Source: Asaia lannensis NBRC 102526 (GTDB lineage Bacteria; Pseudomonadota; Alphaproteobacteria; Acetobacterales; Acetobacteraceae). From it: a stretch of DNA of 64,000 nucleotides. Both the position numbers and the translations under genes were made by a program. Position 1 is the first letter of the stretch; each line of letters starts with the position of its first letter. Below, in pieces: positions 44,368-52,524 of the stretch. The stretch is taken from positions 1 to 64,000 of the forward strand of contig NZ_JAMXQU010000006.1 of NCBI RefSeq assembly GCF_024054035.1, in the 5' to 3' direction. The notes under the pieces are model-generated. The model searched no databases. It was not told the DNA's origin and was given only the letters and a program-made list of their open reading frames with translations.

Positions 44368-44685
44368 ACCGACCAATAACCATAAAAGAAAAAAGATAGA
44401 TATCCTGTCGGATAGGTTGATCCCTGTGGATGACGGGGTACCCATCTTTCCGAAAACGTACCCCGACTTACCAACACTGTGTACAAACGATAAAGCCTTT
44501 GGTTAGAGGCGTTTGCGTGAGTTATCCCGAAATACCCACAGAAGGCCTGTGTACAACCCACTGGTATCGCCAGAAAAAGTACAATCCACGGTACTCGGTA
44601 CGCCTTCTCCTGAAACCTCGTACAATCCCCATGTACCCCAGTACTGACGGTACTCATTCACCCCTGTTTCCAAAGGAGACTCGCC
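44368..44685. other. oriC: Candidate replication origin (oriC) in hemE-maf intergenic region
   Basis: This 318-base gap between divergent hemE and maf has no coding frame. It contains an AT-rich run (44376-44404) that could be an unwinding element. DnaA-box-like 9-mers (consensus TTATNCACA) are TGTGGATGA at 44425-44433, ATACCCACA at 44532-44540 and two identical TGTGTACAA at 44478-44486 and 44548-44556. GTAC occurs eleven times in 216 bases (44438-44653), far above chance. The hemE flank is the conserved border of oriC in several alphaproteobacteria such as Caulobacter. The identification is inference. Confidence 0.5.
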
Positions 44686-45318
44686 ATGGAGTCGGCGCAT
44701 ACGAATCCCGGTCGGACAAGGCTTGTACTGGCCAGTGGATCAAAGGCGCGGCTTGGTTTGCTGCGCGATGCAGGGCTTGAGGTGGTGTCCTGCCCGGTGG
44801 CGCTGGACGAGGCCGTACTGCGAGACCGTATGCGGGCTGAAAATGCGGCTCAGAGCGACATCGCACTGGCGCTCGCAAATGCCAAATCCCTAGAGTTTTT
44901 CAGGAATCAGCGATTCACGAGCGCCGATTTCGTTATCGCCGCAGACCAGATTCTGGACTGCGATGGCATTGGTTTCGACAAGCCGGACAGCCGTCTCGCG
45001 ATACGTGAACAACTGCTTTTTCTGCGGGGGCGTACGCATCATCTTCAGACGGCAACCGTGCTGTACAGAAACGGCGAGAAGCTCTGGGAGCATTGCGCAA
45101 CGCCCGCGCTGAGGATGCGCCAGTTCAGTGACGCCTTTCTCGATGCTTATATAGAGGCAGAAGGTGACGCGCTTCTCTCCTGTGTCGGGGCGTACAGGCT
45201 CGAAGGGCGGGGTGTACAGCTGTTCGACAGGATCGATGGCGATCACGATGCGATACTTGGCCTGCCGCGCCTGCCATTGCTGTCTGTCCTGCGCGATCTG
45301 GGGGCGATTGCGGCGTAG
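44686..45318 (+). CDS. maf: Maf-like nucleotide pyrophosphatase
   Basis: Maf proteins hydrolyse non-canonical or modified nucleoside triphosphates to monophosphates (house-cleaning). The 210-aa protein begins LVLASGSKARLGLLRDAGL, a variant of the ASxSPRR motif, and has VIAADQIL with the catalytic acidic residue and AYRLEGRGVQLFDRIDGD near the end. AAAGGAG is 9 bases before ATG 44686. In many alphaproteobacteria maf lies between oriC and aroE/coaE/dnaQ; those genes are absent here. Confidence 0.93.
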   Translation: MESAHTNPGRTRLVLASGSKARLGLLRDAGLEVVSCPVALDEAVLRDRMRAENAAQSDIALALANAKSLEFFRNQRFTSADFVIAADQILDCDGIGFDKPDSRLAIREQLLFLRGRTHHLQTATVLYRNGEKLWEHCATPALRMRQFSDAFLDAYIEAEGDALLSCVGAYRLEGRGVQLFDRIDGDHDAILGLPRLPLLSVLRDLGAIAA

Positions 45319-45411
45319 CGAAAAAATACTGTTTTGGGGGCTTGTCAGGCGACTGGCCCCCCGCTATACCCGCGCCACTGGCCTGACCCAAGAGGCCGGT
45401 CTAGATACGGC

Positions 45412-45487
45412 GGGGCCATAGCTCAGTTGGGAGAGCGCCTGAATGGCATTCAGGAGGTCGTCGGTTCGATTCCGATTGGCTCCACCA
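45412..45487 (+). tRNA. tRNA-Ala (anticodon GGC)
   Basis: A 76-base cloverleaf is complete. The acceptor stem GGGGCCA pairs with TGGCTCC, D arm GCTC/GAGC, anticodon stem CCTGA/TCAGG with loop ATGGCAT (anticodon GGC reading GCC/GCU alanine codons), T arm GTCGG/CCGAT with the TTCGATT loop, and an encoded 3' CCA. The acceptor's G3-T pair is the G3:U70 alanine identity element. It lies about 93 bases downstream of maf. Confidence 0.96.
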
Positions 45488-45588
45488 TCTTCCCTCAGAA
45501 AATCCGGTTTCAACGATTGCTGATAGCAGTAATTGCGTAGTTTCTCCTGTCTTGCTGATGGGATATTTCTACAGTCGGCTCACAAACA

Positions 45589-45621
45589 TTACATAACCTC
45601 AAGATTTTAGTTGATATGTAA
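45589..45621. promoter_or_regulatory. Inverted repeat upstream of efflux operon
   Basis: TTACATA (45589-45595) and TATGTAA (45615-45621) are perfect 7-bp arms within an AT-rich stretch 52 bases before the first efflux gene. TATAAA at 45624-45629 may be a -10 box. It is a reasonable binding site for the MarR-type regulator encoded at the end of the operon. Confidence 0.45.
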
Positions 45622-45672
45622 ACTATAAATCTGCACTCTGCGCGCCTTCTCCGCGATCCTGACGAGCCTTTC

Positions 45673-45966
45673 ATGCGTGTTATCTCCAGTCTGCCCCGGT
45701 GGCATAACGGTTTACTGCGATTTTCTCCCTTTCTGGCTGCTCTGGCGCTGGGTGGCTGTACGCGTGCTCCTTTGCAGGACGTGCTGGGCTCGTTTTTCCC
45801 GTCATGGATGCTGTGTGCCGCCATAGGTGCTGTCGCGGCCTCCTCGCTTCGCGCCGTGGTCGGGATGCTCGGCATGCAGCAATCCGTGCCAGCGCCGATA
45901 CTGACCTATCTTGCGTTTCTGGTTGCCGTGACCTTTCTGGTCTGGCTCGTGTTCTTCGGTCACTAG
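45673..45966 (+). CDS. YtcA-family small lipoprotein
   Basis: This 97-aa protein has an N-terminal signal with lipobox (LALGGCTRAP) followed by two hydrophobic helices (MLCAAIGAVAASSLRA and ILTYLAFLVAVTFLVWLVFF). It fits the YtcA family, which in E. coli is encoded next to mdtNOP. The same context holds here: it opens a ytcA-mdtNOP-marR arrangement. The exact role is unknown; co-occurrence with the pump suggests an accessory part. It ends just before the HlyD gene (3 bases between). Confidence 0.8.
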   Translation: MRVISSLPRWHNGLLRFSPFLAALALGGCTRAPLQDVLGSFFPSWMLCAAIGAVAASSLRAVVGMLGMQQSVPAPILTYLAFLVAVTFLVWLVFFGH

Positions 45967-45969
45967 GCG

Positions 45970-46998
45970 ATGTCCATGCGCTCTCTTCCCTCCCGCATCG
46001 GCGGCATTTCGCTTCTGGTTCTTTCTCTCGCGGCCTGCGCGATTTTCGGCGTTTTCGTTCTGGACCGGCTCCATAGCCGACCGAGGACGGAAGATGCCTA
46101 TATTGCAGCCAATATCGTGCATCTGGCTCCTGAGGTCAGCGGCAGGATCGTTTCCCTGCCCGTTCGTGACAACCAGCAGGTCAAGCGCGGGCAGATCCTC
46201 TATGTGATCGATCCCGAGCCTTACACCTACCGGGTGCAGCAGGCGCGGGCGCAGGTCGAGGGGCTCCAGGCCCAGATCGACGTGCAGACCAATCAGGTCA
46301 GTTCTCAGGTCTCGCATGCAGGGGCTGAAGCAAGCTCCGTAACGAGTGCTCGCGCCCGTCTGACGCTGGCTCAGGCGACACAGGCGCGCCTGACGCCGCT
46401 CGAAAAACAGGGATTCGTGACCAGAGAAGCCCTGGACCAGGCACGCGCCGAGACGAGAAGTGCGGAGGCCGGTCTGCAGTCCGCTCTGCAATCTGCGGTT
46501 GCAGCCCGTCAGGCCGTGCGCAGCGTTGCCCCCCTGCGCGCCGATCTTGCCGCAGCGCAGGCAGTCCTGCGTGAAGCCGAGCGCGATCTTCGCCTGACGA
46601 CGGTCAGGGCGCCCTGCGATGGTATCGTGACAGATCTGACCATTTCGGCGGGCGAATACGCCACGACAGGCAAGCCTGTCTTCACGCTCGTCAATGACGA
46701 GACATGGTGGGCCATCGCCAATTTCCGCGAGACGCAGCTGACAGGGCTCGTGCCCGGACAGAAGGTCAAGGTCTATGCCATGGCCCAGCCCGGCACCCCC
46801 ATCACGGGCACGCTCGAAAGCCTCAATGCCGGTGTCGTTCCCGATGAAGGCATGAGCGCCAATGGTCTGCCCAAAGTCCCGCGCACGCTGAACTGGGTGC
46901 GTATTGCCCAGCGCTTTCCCGTTCGTATCAGGCTCGACAATCCGCCGACCGATCTGATGCGTATCGGTGCCACAGTCGTTGTGGTTGTGATGCGATGA
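45970..46998 (+). CDS. HlyD/EmrA-type membrane fusion protein (MdtN-like)
   Basis: This 342-aa periplasmic adaptor has one N-terminal membrane helix (ISLLVLSLAACAIFGVFVL), a lipoyl half VHLAPEVSGRIVSLPVRDNQ, a long coiled-coil hairpin rich in Gln/Ala (VQQARAQVEGLQAQIDVQT), the second lipoyl half APCDGIVTDLTISAGEYATT and a beta-barrel domain. It would connect the FUSC-type inner-membrane protein to the channel encoded downstream. Its stop overlaps the FUSC gene by 4 nt. Confidence 0.9.
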   Translation: MSMRSLPSRIGGISLLVLSLAACAIFGVFVLDRLHSRPRTEDAYIAANIVHLAPEVSGRIVSLPVRDNQQVKRGQILYVIDPEPYTYRVQQARAQVEGLQAQIDVQTNQVSSQVSHAGAEASSVTSARARLTLAQATQARLTPLEKQGFVTREALDQARAETRSAEAGLQSALQSAVAARQAVRSVAPLRADLAAAQAVLREAERDLRLTTVRAPCDGIVTDLTISAGEYATTGKPVFTLVNDETWWAIANFRETQLTGLVPGQKVKVYAMAQPGTPITGTLESLNAGVVPDEGMSANGLPKVPRTLNWVRIAQRFPVRIRLDNPPTDLMRIGATVVVVVMR

Positions 46999-49175
46999 GC
47001 GGTGCGCAGCGGGCGCTCGGCACGGCGCTGCGTCTGACGCGCCCCGAACCGCCTTCCACCTTTGCGTTTCTGCGCAAGGAAATGGCCCCTGCACCGGGCA
47101 GAATGCGCAATACCCTGCTGCTCGTCGCACAGGTGATCGTGACCATTCTGATTGGCGAGACGTTTCGTATTCCCGATCTGCCCGTGCTGGTCTTTATCTG
47201 TTTCTTCCTGTCGGGCAACGATGCCGCCTCCAACACCAGCACCGCCGTCATGGGCGGCGCGGTGATCGTGGCAGGAACGGCCTTTACCATTATTCTGCTG
47301 ATGGCCAGCCTGTCCGAGCCGGGGCTCAGACTGCCGCTCATGCTGCTTCTGACGTTGGGCGCCGGTTTTCTCTCGCAGGCCATGACCATGGGGGCTCTGG
47401 CCAATATCCTGCTGTTCTGGATCGTCTATATGACCATGAGCGCGGATATGCTGGAGACGGTCGGCTATTCGCTTGACGGGTTCATTGGCAATACGACCGA
47501 CAGCGCCATGCCCGATGCGCTGTTCATGCCGCCTGAAGAGGCCATGCTGCACGTCCTGCTCTGGGTCGGCGCCGTGTTCGTGATCTCGCTGGTCATCATG
47601 GTGATTGCCAATCGTCTTGCCGGTCATGATCCGCTGATGCAGCTTCGTGGCGGTCTGGCGGCACGGTTCGAAGCCGTGACACAGGTTTGCGAGACAGGAG
47701 GTCGGCCCGACACGAAAGAGGCCGGCGCCGTGCTGCGCCTTGCAGAACAGGGTGTGGCCCTGCTGCGCCGGTTCCACGATCTGAGCATCAAGCTGCATCC
47801 TGAACTGTCGCAGCATCATGTCGGTCTGGCCATGATCCGCACGACGGCGCGTCTGGTCATGATCATGGTCGCCTGGACACGGCTTTACCAGCCGGCGGGC
47901 GAGGTGTTCCTGCACAGGGCGGGGGCGAGCCTCAGAAGTTTCTTTGCGGCTTTCAGCCATACTGGCGATCGATCCCTCGTGCTCGATTACGATCCATCGG
48001 TGCTCGAGCGGGAGGCAGAGTCCTTTCGTGACGATCCGAAGCTCTATCCGATCGCTCTGGAACTGATACGCAGCCTGACCATCATTCATGGTCTGCTGAT
48101 CCGGCCTGAAACCACGGCGGCCTCTTTCGCACCGGAAATCAAGGCGGCAGCACAGAATTTCTTCAAGCCGGATGCCTTTACCAATCCGGCCTATCCGCAG
48201 GCTGCGATACGCATCGCCCTGTCGGTTGTCATTTGCTACGCGATCACACGCTTTACGTCCTGGCCTGGAATCCAGACCTGTGTCGTGACCTGTTTTCTCG
48301 TGTCTCTGGGCACGGTGGGAGACAGTGTCCATAAAATGCTGCTGCGTGTGATCGGGGCCATGATCGGCGCATTCTTCGGCATTGGCACCATTCTCACGCT
48401 CATGCCTGCCCTGACCGATTGCTTCGATCTCATTCTCGTCGTGATACCGGTTGCGCTTTTTGCCGGCTGGATCAAGAGTGGCAGCGAACGCATTTCCTAT
48501 GCCGGCGTGCAGATCGCCATGGCCTATTTCATGACCATTCTGCAGGGATACGGGCCGACGCTGGATATGGAGACGGCGCGTAATCGCGTTGTGGGCATTC
48601 TGATCGGTAATGTGATTGTCTATCTGATGGCCGCTCTGCTCTGGCCCGTCAGCACGACCAATGTGGCCCGGCGCTTCCTGACAGGTGCCGTGCGCCAGCT
48701 CGGTGAACTGGTGGTGATCAGGCGCGCCCATCCGGAGGCCGCAGTCGATGTCGGGCAGGAAGTCGAGCGCGAGAAATTCGGTCGCGCCATAGCGGCGACA
48801 CGCACCTCGCTGATGAACGCACCTTTCGAGGAAGAACGTCTGAAAGCGTCGCGTTTCATTCCGGATATCACAGGCAAGCTTGTGACCGATATCCAGATGC
48901 TCTCCATCCCTGTTGCCGTGATTTCCGATGTGAGGCATCCGCCCGATCCGGCGGCGCTCGATCATGTCCAGTCCCTCAGGACCTGGCTGGGCGATTTTGC
49001 CTCATGGCTCGATGATGGGCGACGGGGAGAGGAACTTCAGGCCATGCTGCCACCGCCCCCTGAGCTGAAACACGACCCGCAACGCGCGGCCTGGTTCGCC
49101 ATTCTCGATACGCGCCTGCGACAGATCATACAGCGCTACGACCCCGAGGCGCAGGACGAGGCAGAAGCAGCCTGA
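46995..49175 (+). CDS. FUSC-family inner-membrane protein (MdtO-like)
   Basis: This 726-aa protein belongs to the fusaric acid resistance (FUSC)/aromatic acid exporter family. It has two sets of about six membrane helices (around residues 40-190 and 400-560) separated by large cytoplasmic domains, as in MdtO, AaeB and FusC. A motif-like stretch (FTSWPGIQTCVVTCFLVSLG) starts the second set. The likely substrates are organic acids or aromatic compounds such as hydroxylated benzoates, but this is by family only. It overlaps both flanking genes (ATGA before, TGATG after). Confidence 0.88.
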   Translation: MSGAQRALGTALRLTRPEPPSTFAFLRKEMAPAPGRMRNTLLLVAQVIVTILIGETFRIPDLPVLVFICFFLSGNDAASNTSTAVMGGAVIVAGTAFTIILLMASLSEPGLRLPLMLLLTLGAGFLSQAMTMGALANILLFWIVYMTMSADMLETVGYSLDGFIGNTTDSAMPDALFMPPEEAMLHVLLWVGAVFVISLVIMVIANRLAGHDPLMQLRGGLAARFEAVTQVCETGGRPDTKEAGAVLRLAEQGVALLRRFHDLSIKLHPELSQHHVGLAMIRTTARLVMIMVAWTRLYQPAGEVFLHRAGASLRSFFAAFSHTGDRSLVLDYDPSVLEREAESFRDDPKLYPIALELIRSLTIIHGLLIRPETTAASFAPEIKAAAQNFFKPDAFTNPAYPQAAIRIALSVVICYAITRFTSWPGIQTCVVTCFLVSLGTVGDSVHKMLLRVIGAMIGAFFGIGTILTLMPALTDCFDLILVVIPVALFAGWIKSGSERISYAGVQIAMAYFMTILQGYGPTLDMETARNRVVGILIGNVIVYLMAALLWPVSTTNVARRFLTGAVRQLGELVVIRRAHPEAAVDVGQEVEREKFGRAIAATRTSLMNAPFEEERLKASRFIPDITGKLVTDIQMLSIPVAVISDVRHPPDPAALDHVQSLRTWLGDFASWLDDGRRGEELQAMLPPPPELKHDPQRAAWFAILDTRLRQIIQRYDPEAQDEAEAA

Positions 49176-50764
49176 TGTATTTCAAGAAAAGCCGGATTTC
49201 CCCGATGACGAGACTGTCTCTTCCCCTGATCGCTGCAGGCCTCATTCTGTCAGGATGCAACGATACACGCGACCTTGCGCCGGAACGCGCGGACCGGGCA
49301 TGGCATCCGCATAAATCCACCGGGTTGAGCCTGCCTGCCAGCATACGTTCCCCTTCCTTTACTGCCGGATCTGACGGGGTAAATGCGGGTGGGAATACGT
49401 CCGCCCTGATGACGCGTCCCGATCATCCCGGCATGGTTTTACCGGAGAATCAGGATCGCGCCCTGTCCCTGCCGCAGCTGATCGATCTTGCCGAGCGCAA
49501 CAATCCAAGAACACGCGTGGCCTGGGAGGCCGCACGCCAGGCCGCGATCGGTGTTGGCATGTCGCGCGCAGCAATGCTGCCCCAGCTCACGTTTTCCGCC
49601 ATGGGCGGGTTTCAGCGCATGGCCTTGCCTCTGCCGAACTATCTGTCGAGCCGTGGCTATCTGACATCCAATGGCGCGGCGGCCTTTCCGAAACTCGAGC
49701 TGGATTATCTGCTGCTCGATTTCGGCAGAACCCGCGCGCAGATCAATGAAGCGAAATACCAGACACTGGCTGCCAATTTCGGTTTCTCGGCCGTTCATCA
49801 GCAGCTGATTCTCGACGTCATCAGCGCTTATCACGCGCAGCAGGCCGCACAGGCCATCGTCGCAGCGTCGCATCATGCCGTCGAGAACATGGCGATCCTG
49901 CTGCAATCGGCCCAGTCGCGTCACGATCATGGCGAAGCGACGATTATCGATGTCGCGACGGCACAGCGCAATCTGGCGCAGGCGCGTTTCGATCTGGACA
50001 AGGCGAACGATGCCGAGCACGGGGCACGTCATGCCCTGCTCGAGGTGACCGGCCTGCCTGCAACCTTGCCGCTCGCCATCGATGCGATGCCCGCCCGTGC
50101 CCTGCCCAGAAGCACGCCCGGACAGATCAGACAGCTGGTCGATCAGGCGCTTGCCTCACGCCCCGACCTGATGGCCGACATTGCCAAGCTGCGCGCCTCC
50201 GATGAAGCCGTTCTGGCGTCGAAAGCTGCCCTCAGGCCCCGTGTGGCCTTTGCCGGGACAGCATCGGGTTATCTGGGTGGGCTGAAAACCTACGGAACAG
50301 GAAGAAATGCGCCAGCTTCGACGATTGCCCAGCCTGAAGCCGGCGCCTTTTTGCAGGTCAGCTGGCCGATCTATCAGGGTGGATTACGCGCCAATGCCAT
50401 TCACATGGCTGAATCGCGTCGCGATGAAGCAGAGGCCACCCTGCTCAAGGACCGACTGAGCATAGAGCGACAGGTGGCCGATAGTCAGGACGCGCTCGAA
50501 ACGGCGCTTGCACAGGTGAAATCGGCCGAGGTTCTGAACCGGGCTGCCCAGACAGCCAATGATGGCGCAACGCAGGCTTATGCCCATGGTGTCGGCACCA
50601 TGACAGATGCCTCGACCGCAGCGGCCGCCCTGTTCGAAGCCCAGGCAGCCCTCGCGGTCAGCACGGCCCAGGCTTTCACCAAGGCGGCCGCTCTGGCGCA
50701 TGCGACCGGTCAGCTCGACCTTGTGAACAACGTGCCCGATACCTTGTCTGATTCTGTGCCCTGA
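49175..50764 (+). CDS. Outer-membrane efflux lipoprotein (MdtP/NodT type)
   Basis: This 529-aa TolC-family channel carries a lipobox (AAGLILSGCNDTR) after a short basic n-region; the ATG at 49205 is an alternative start that would shorten it by 10 residues. Internal repeats (LIDLAERNNPRTRVAWEAAR and VDQALASRPDLMADIAKLR) are typical of the outer-membrane factor fold. It overlaps the FUSC stop by one base and its own stop overlaps the marR ATG by one base, so adaptor, pump, channel and regulator form one unit. Confidence 0.9.
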   Translation: MYFKKSRISPMTRLSLPLIAAGLILSGCNDTRDLAPERADRAWHPHKSTGLSLPASIRSPSFTAGSDGVNAGGNTSALMTRPDHPGMVLPENQDRALSLPQLIDLAERNNPRTRVAWEAARQAAIGVGMSRAAMLPQLTFSAMGGFQRMALPLPNYLSSRGYLTSNGAAAFPKLELDYLLLDFGRTRAQINEAKYQTLAANFGFSAVHQQLILDVISAYHAQQAAQAIVAASHHAVENMAILLQSAQSRHDHGEATIIDVATAQRNLAQARFDLDKANDAEHGARHALLEVTGLPATLPLAIDAMPARALPRSTPGQIRQLVDQALASRPDLMADIAKLRASDEAVLASKAALRPRVAFAGTASGYLGGLKTYGTGRNAPASTIAQPEAGAFLQVSWPIYQGGLRANAIHMAESRRDEAEATLLKDRLSIERQVADSQDALETALAQVKSAEVLNRAAQTANDGATQAYAHGVGTMTDASTAAAALFEAQAALAVSTAQAFTKAAALAHATGQLDLVNNVPDTLSDSVP

Positions 50765-51267
50765 TGAGTGAAATGAGCGAAACCATGACCATGGGGCGCA
50801 TGATGGCGCTGATTGCGCGTCGCTGGCGTCAGATCCTCGATACGCGATTGCGCCCTCATGACCTGACAGATGCCACATGGCAGCCCCTGCTTGAGTTACA
50901 GCGCCATGGGCGCCCCATGCATCCCAAGGAAATTGCCGAAGCGCTCCTGCTCGACAAATCCTCCATGGTGCGCATTCTGCGCACGCTGGAAGACAAGGGC
51001 TTCGTCACCAGAGAACCCGATGAGGAAGACAAACGGGCGTTCTATGTGAAACTGACCGAGGATGGCGCTCTGCGTCTGAATGAGGTGCTACGCCTGTCGC
51101 GCCAGATCGAGCAGCATGCGACAGACGGGATCGACGAAGCTGATCTTGCAGCAACGCGGCGTGTTCTGGGGCAAATTCTCGTCCGATTGAACGCACCGAC
51201 CCTGCCGGATGAGGAAAACCGGGCGATGGCGAGCGAGCATTCGAGGAAACACGAGACGATCGCCTGA
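50764..51267 (+). CDS. MarR-family transcriptional regulator
   Basis: This 167-aa winged-helix protein has the MarR pattern: LTDATWQPLLELQRHG, MHPKEIAEALLLDKSSMVRILRTLEDKGFV (recognition helix around SSMVRILRTLE) and the wing REPDEEDKRAFYVKLTEDG with the D-x-R motif. MarR proteins usually bind their own operator and are released by phenolic ligands, so this one likely represses the efflux operon that it ends. It overlaps the channel gene's stop (TGATG). Confidence 0.92.
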   Translation: MSEMSETMTMGRMMALIARRWRQILDTRLRPHDLTDATWQPLLELQRHGRPMHPKEIAEALLLDKSSMVRILRTLEDKGFVTREPDEEDKRAFYVKLTEDGALRLNEVLRLSRQIEQHATDGIDEADLAATRRVLGQILVRLNAPTLPDEENRAMASEHSRKHETIA

Positions 51268-51273
51268 AACGAT

Positions 51274-51292
51274 CCTGCCACGATCAGGCAGG
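51274..51292. terminator. Hairpin between convergent marR and aminotransferase genes
   Basis: CCTGCC (51274-51279) and GGCAGG (51287-51292) form a 6-bp stem with a 7-nt loop, 7 bases after the marR stop. No T run follows, so termination would be weak or rho-assisted. Confidence 0.35.
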
Positions 51293-51351
51293 GCCGTTAC
51301 GATAAATACCCGCAACCGTTAACGGCGCTTACCTGTTCAGGCGGAGCCCGT

Positions 51352-52524
51352 TTACTTCTCGCTTTCCAGAACGGCTTTCAGCGCAGCAAGGGTCAGGCGC
51401 ACCTTGTGCAACTCGGCGTTGTAACCCATCGCGCCCAGACGCCAGATCTTGCCCACCAGCGGACCAAATGCGGTGCCGATCTCGATCTGGTATTCGTCGC
51501 GCATACGGGCCCGCACACGCTCGCCATTGATGCCTTCGGGAATATAGACCCCCGTGACATTGCTCATGCGATAGGCATCCTGCCCGTAGAGCGTCAGACC
51601 GAGACCGCGCAGCCCCTCCGACATGGCCTTGCCCGCGGCCACATGGCGGGCAAAACGGTTTTCCAGTCCCTCTTCCAGCACCAGACGGGCACATTCGCGC
51701 GCGGCGTAGAGCATCGACGTGGCTTCGGTATGGTGGTTCAGCCGCTTTTCGGACCAGTAATCCATGACCATGGCGAGGTCGAAATAGTTCGAGCGGATGA
51801 ACGGGCGCGTGCCATCGCTGATGTCTTCACGACGAATACCGCTCTCGACCTTGCGTCGTGAGAAAATGAATTCGGCAGCGCGGTCGGAGATCGTGATGGG
51901 CGCGCTGCCCGGCGGACCGCCCATGCATTTCTGCAATCCGGCCGAGACCACGTCGATTTGCCATTCATCGGTGCGGACCGGCATGCCGCCAAGGGTTGCT
52001 GTGGCATCGATATAGGAAAGCGCGCCATAGCGGCGGCACAAAGCCCCCACGCCTTCCAGTGGCTGTGCCGTGGTGGTGGAAGTGTCGCCATGAATGGCGG
52101 CAAACACGGCGGGACGATGTTCGGCGAGTGCAGCCTCGATCTGCTCGAGCGTGGCCACCTGACCCCATTCCAGATCGATGGTCGCGATTTCGGCACCCAG
52201 ACGTTCGGCAATCTCGCCCAGCAACATGCCAAAACGCCCGGAGCGGATGAGCAGAACCTTGGCACCTGGCTCGATCAGAGAGGTCAGGGCGGCCTCGATG
52301 CCGGCGCGGGCCGAGCCGTCGATCAGGAACGTCCAGCGATTTTCGGTCATGAACACCTGACGATAAAGCGCCATCGTCTGGTTCATGTAGTCGGTCATCT
52401 CGGGATCGAACTGGCCGAGCATGTCCGCCCCCATGGCACGCAGCACACGCGGATGCACATTGATGGGCCCCGGTCCCATCAGAAGGCGTTGCGGCGGGTC
52501 GATCTCACCGAAAAAACTGCTCAC
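51352..52524 (-). CDS. pucG: Class V aminotransferase, probable (S)-ureidoglycine-glyoxylate aminotransferase (PucG type)
   Basis: This PLP enzyme of 390 aa belongs to the alanine/serine-glyoxylate aminotransferase group (class V). It has LLMGPGPINVHPRVL at the N-terminus, ALSYIDATATLGG and the PLP lysine in SAGLQKCMGGPPG. It follows an allantoate amidohydrolase gene in a 4-nt GTGA overlap (start GTG 52524), which is the arrangement expected of UGXT, an enzyme that transaminates (S)-ureidoglycine with glyoxylate to oxalurate and glycine. Without the context a general serine-glyoxylate aminotransferase would be equally possible. Confidence 0.78.
   Translation of the reverse strand: MSSFFGEIDPPQRLLMGPGPINVHPRVLRAMGADMLGQFDPEMTDYMNQTMALYRQVFMTENRWTFLIDGSARAGIEAALTSLIEPGAKVLLIRSGRFGMLLGEIAERLGAEIATIDLEWGQVATLEQIEAALAEHRPAVFAAIHGDTSTTTAQPLEGVGALCRRYGALSYIDATATLGGMPVRTDEWQIDVVSAGLQKCMGGPPGSAPITISDRAAEFIFSRRKVESGIRREDISDGTRPFIRSNYFDLAMVMDYWSEKRLNHHTEATSMLYAARECARLVLEEGLENRFARHVAAGKAMSEGLRGLGLTLYGQDAYRMSNVTGVYIPEGINGERVRARMRDEYQIEIGTAFGPLVGKIWRLGAMGYNAELHKVRLTLAALKAVLESEK

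Noticed and set aside
44368-44445. N-terminal extension of HemE from an ATG at 44445
   Set aside because: The extra 26 residues derive from an AT-rich run and are absent from the family; ATG 44367 gives the standard length.
46773-48965. Minus-strand open frame of about 730 codons opposite the FUSC gene
   Set aside because: Antisense shadow: His/Arg/Gln-rich with no family match, while the plus-strand FUSC protein has clear membrane segments and coupled neighbours.
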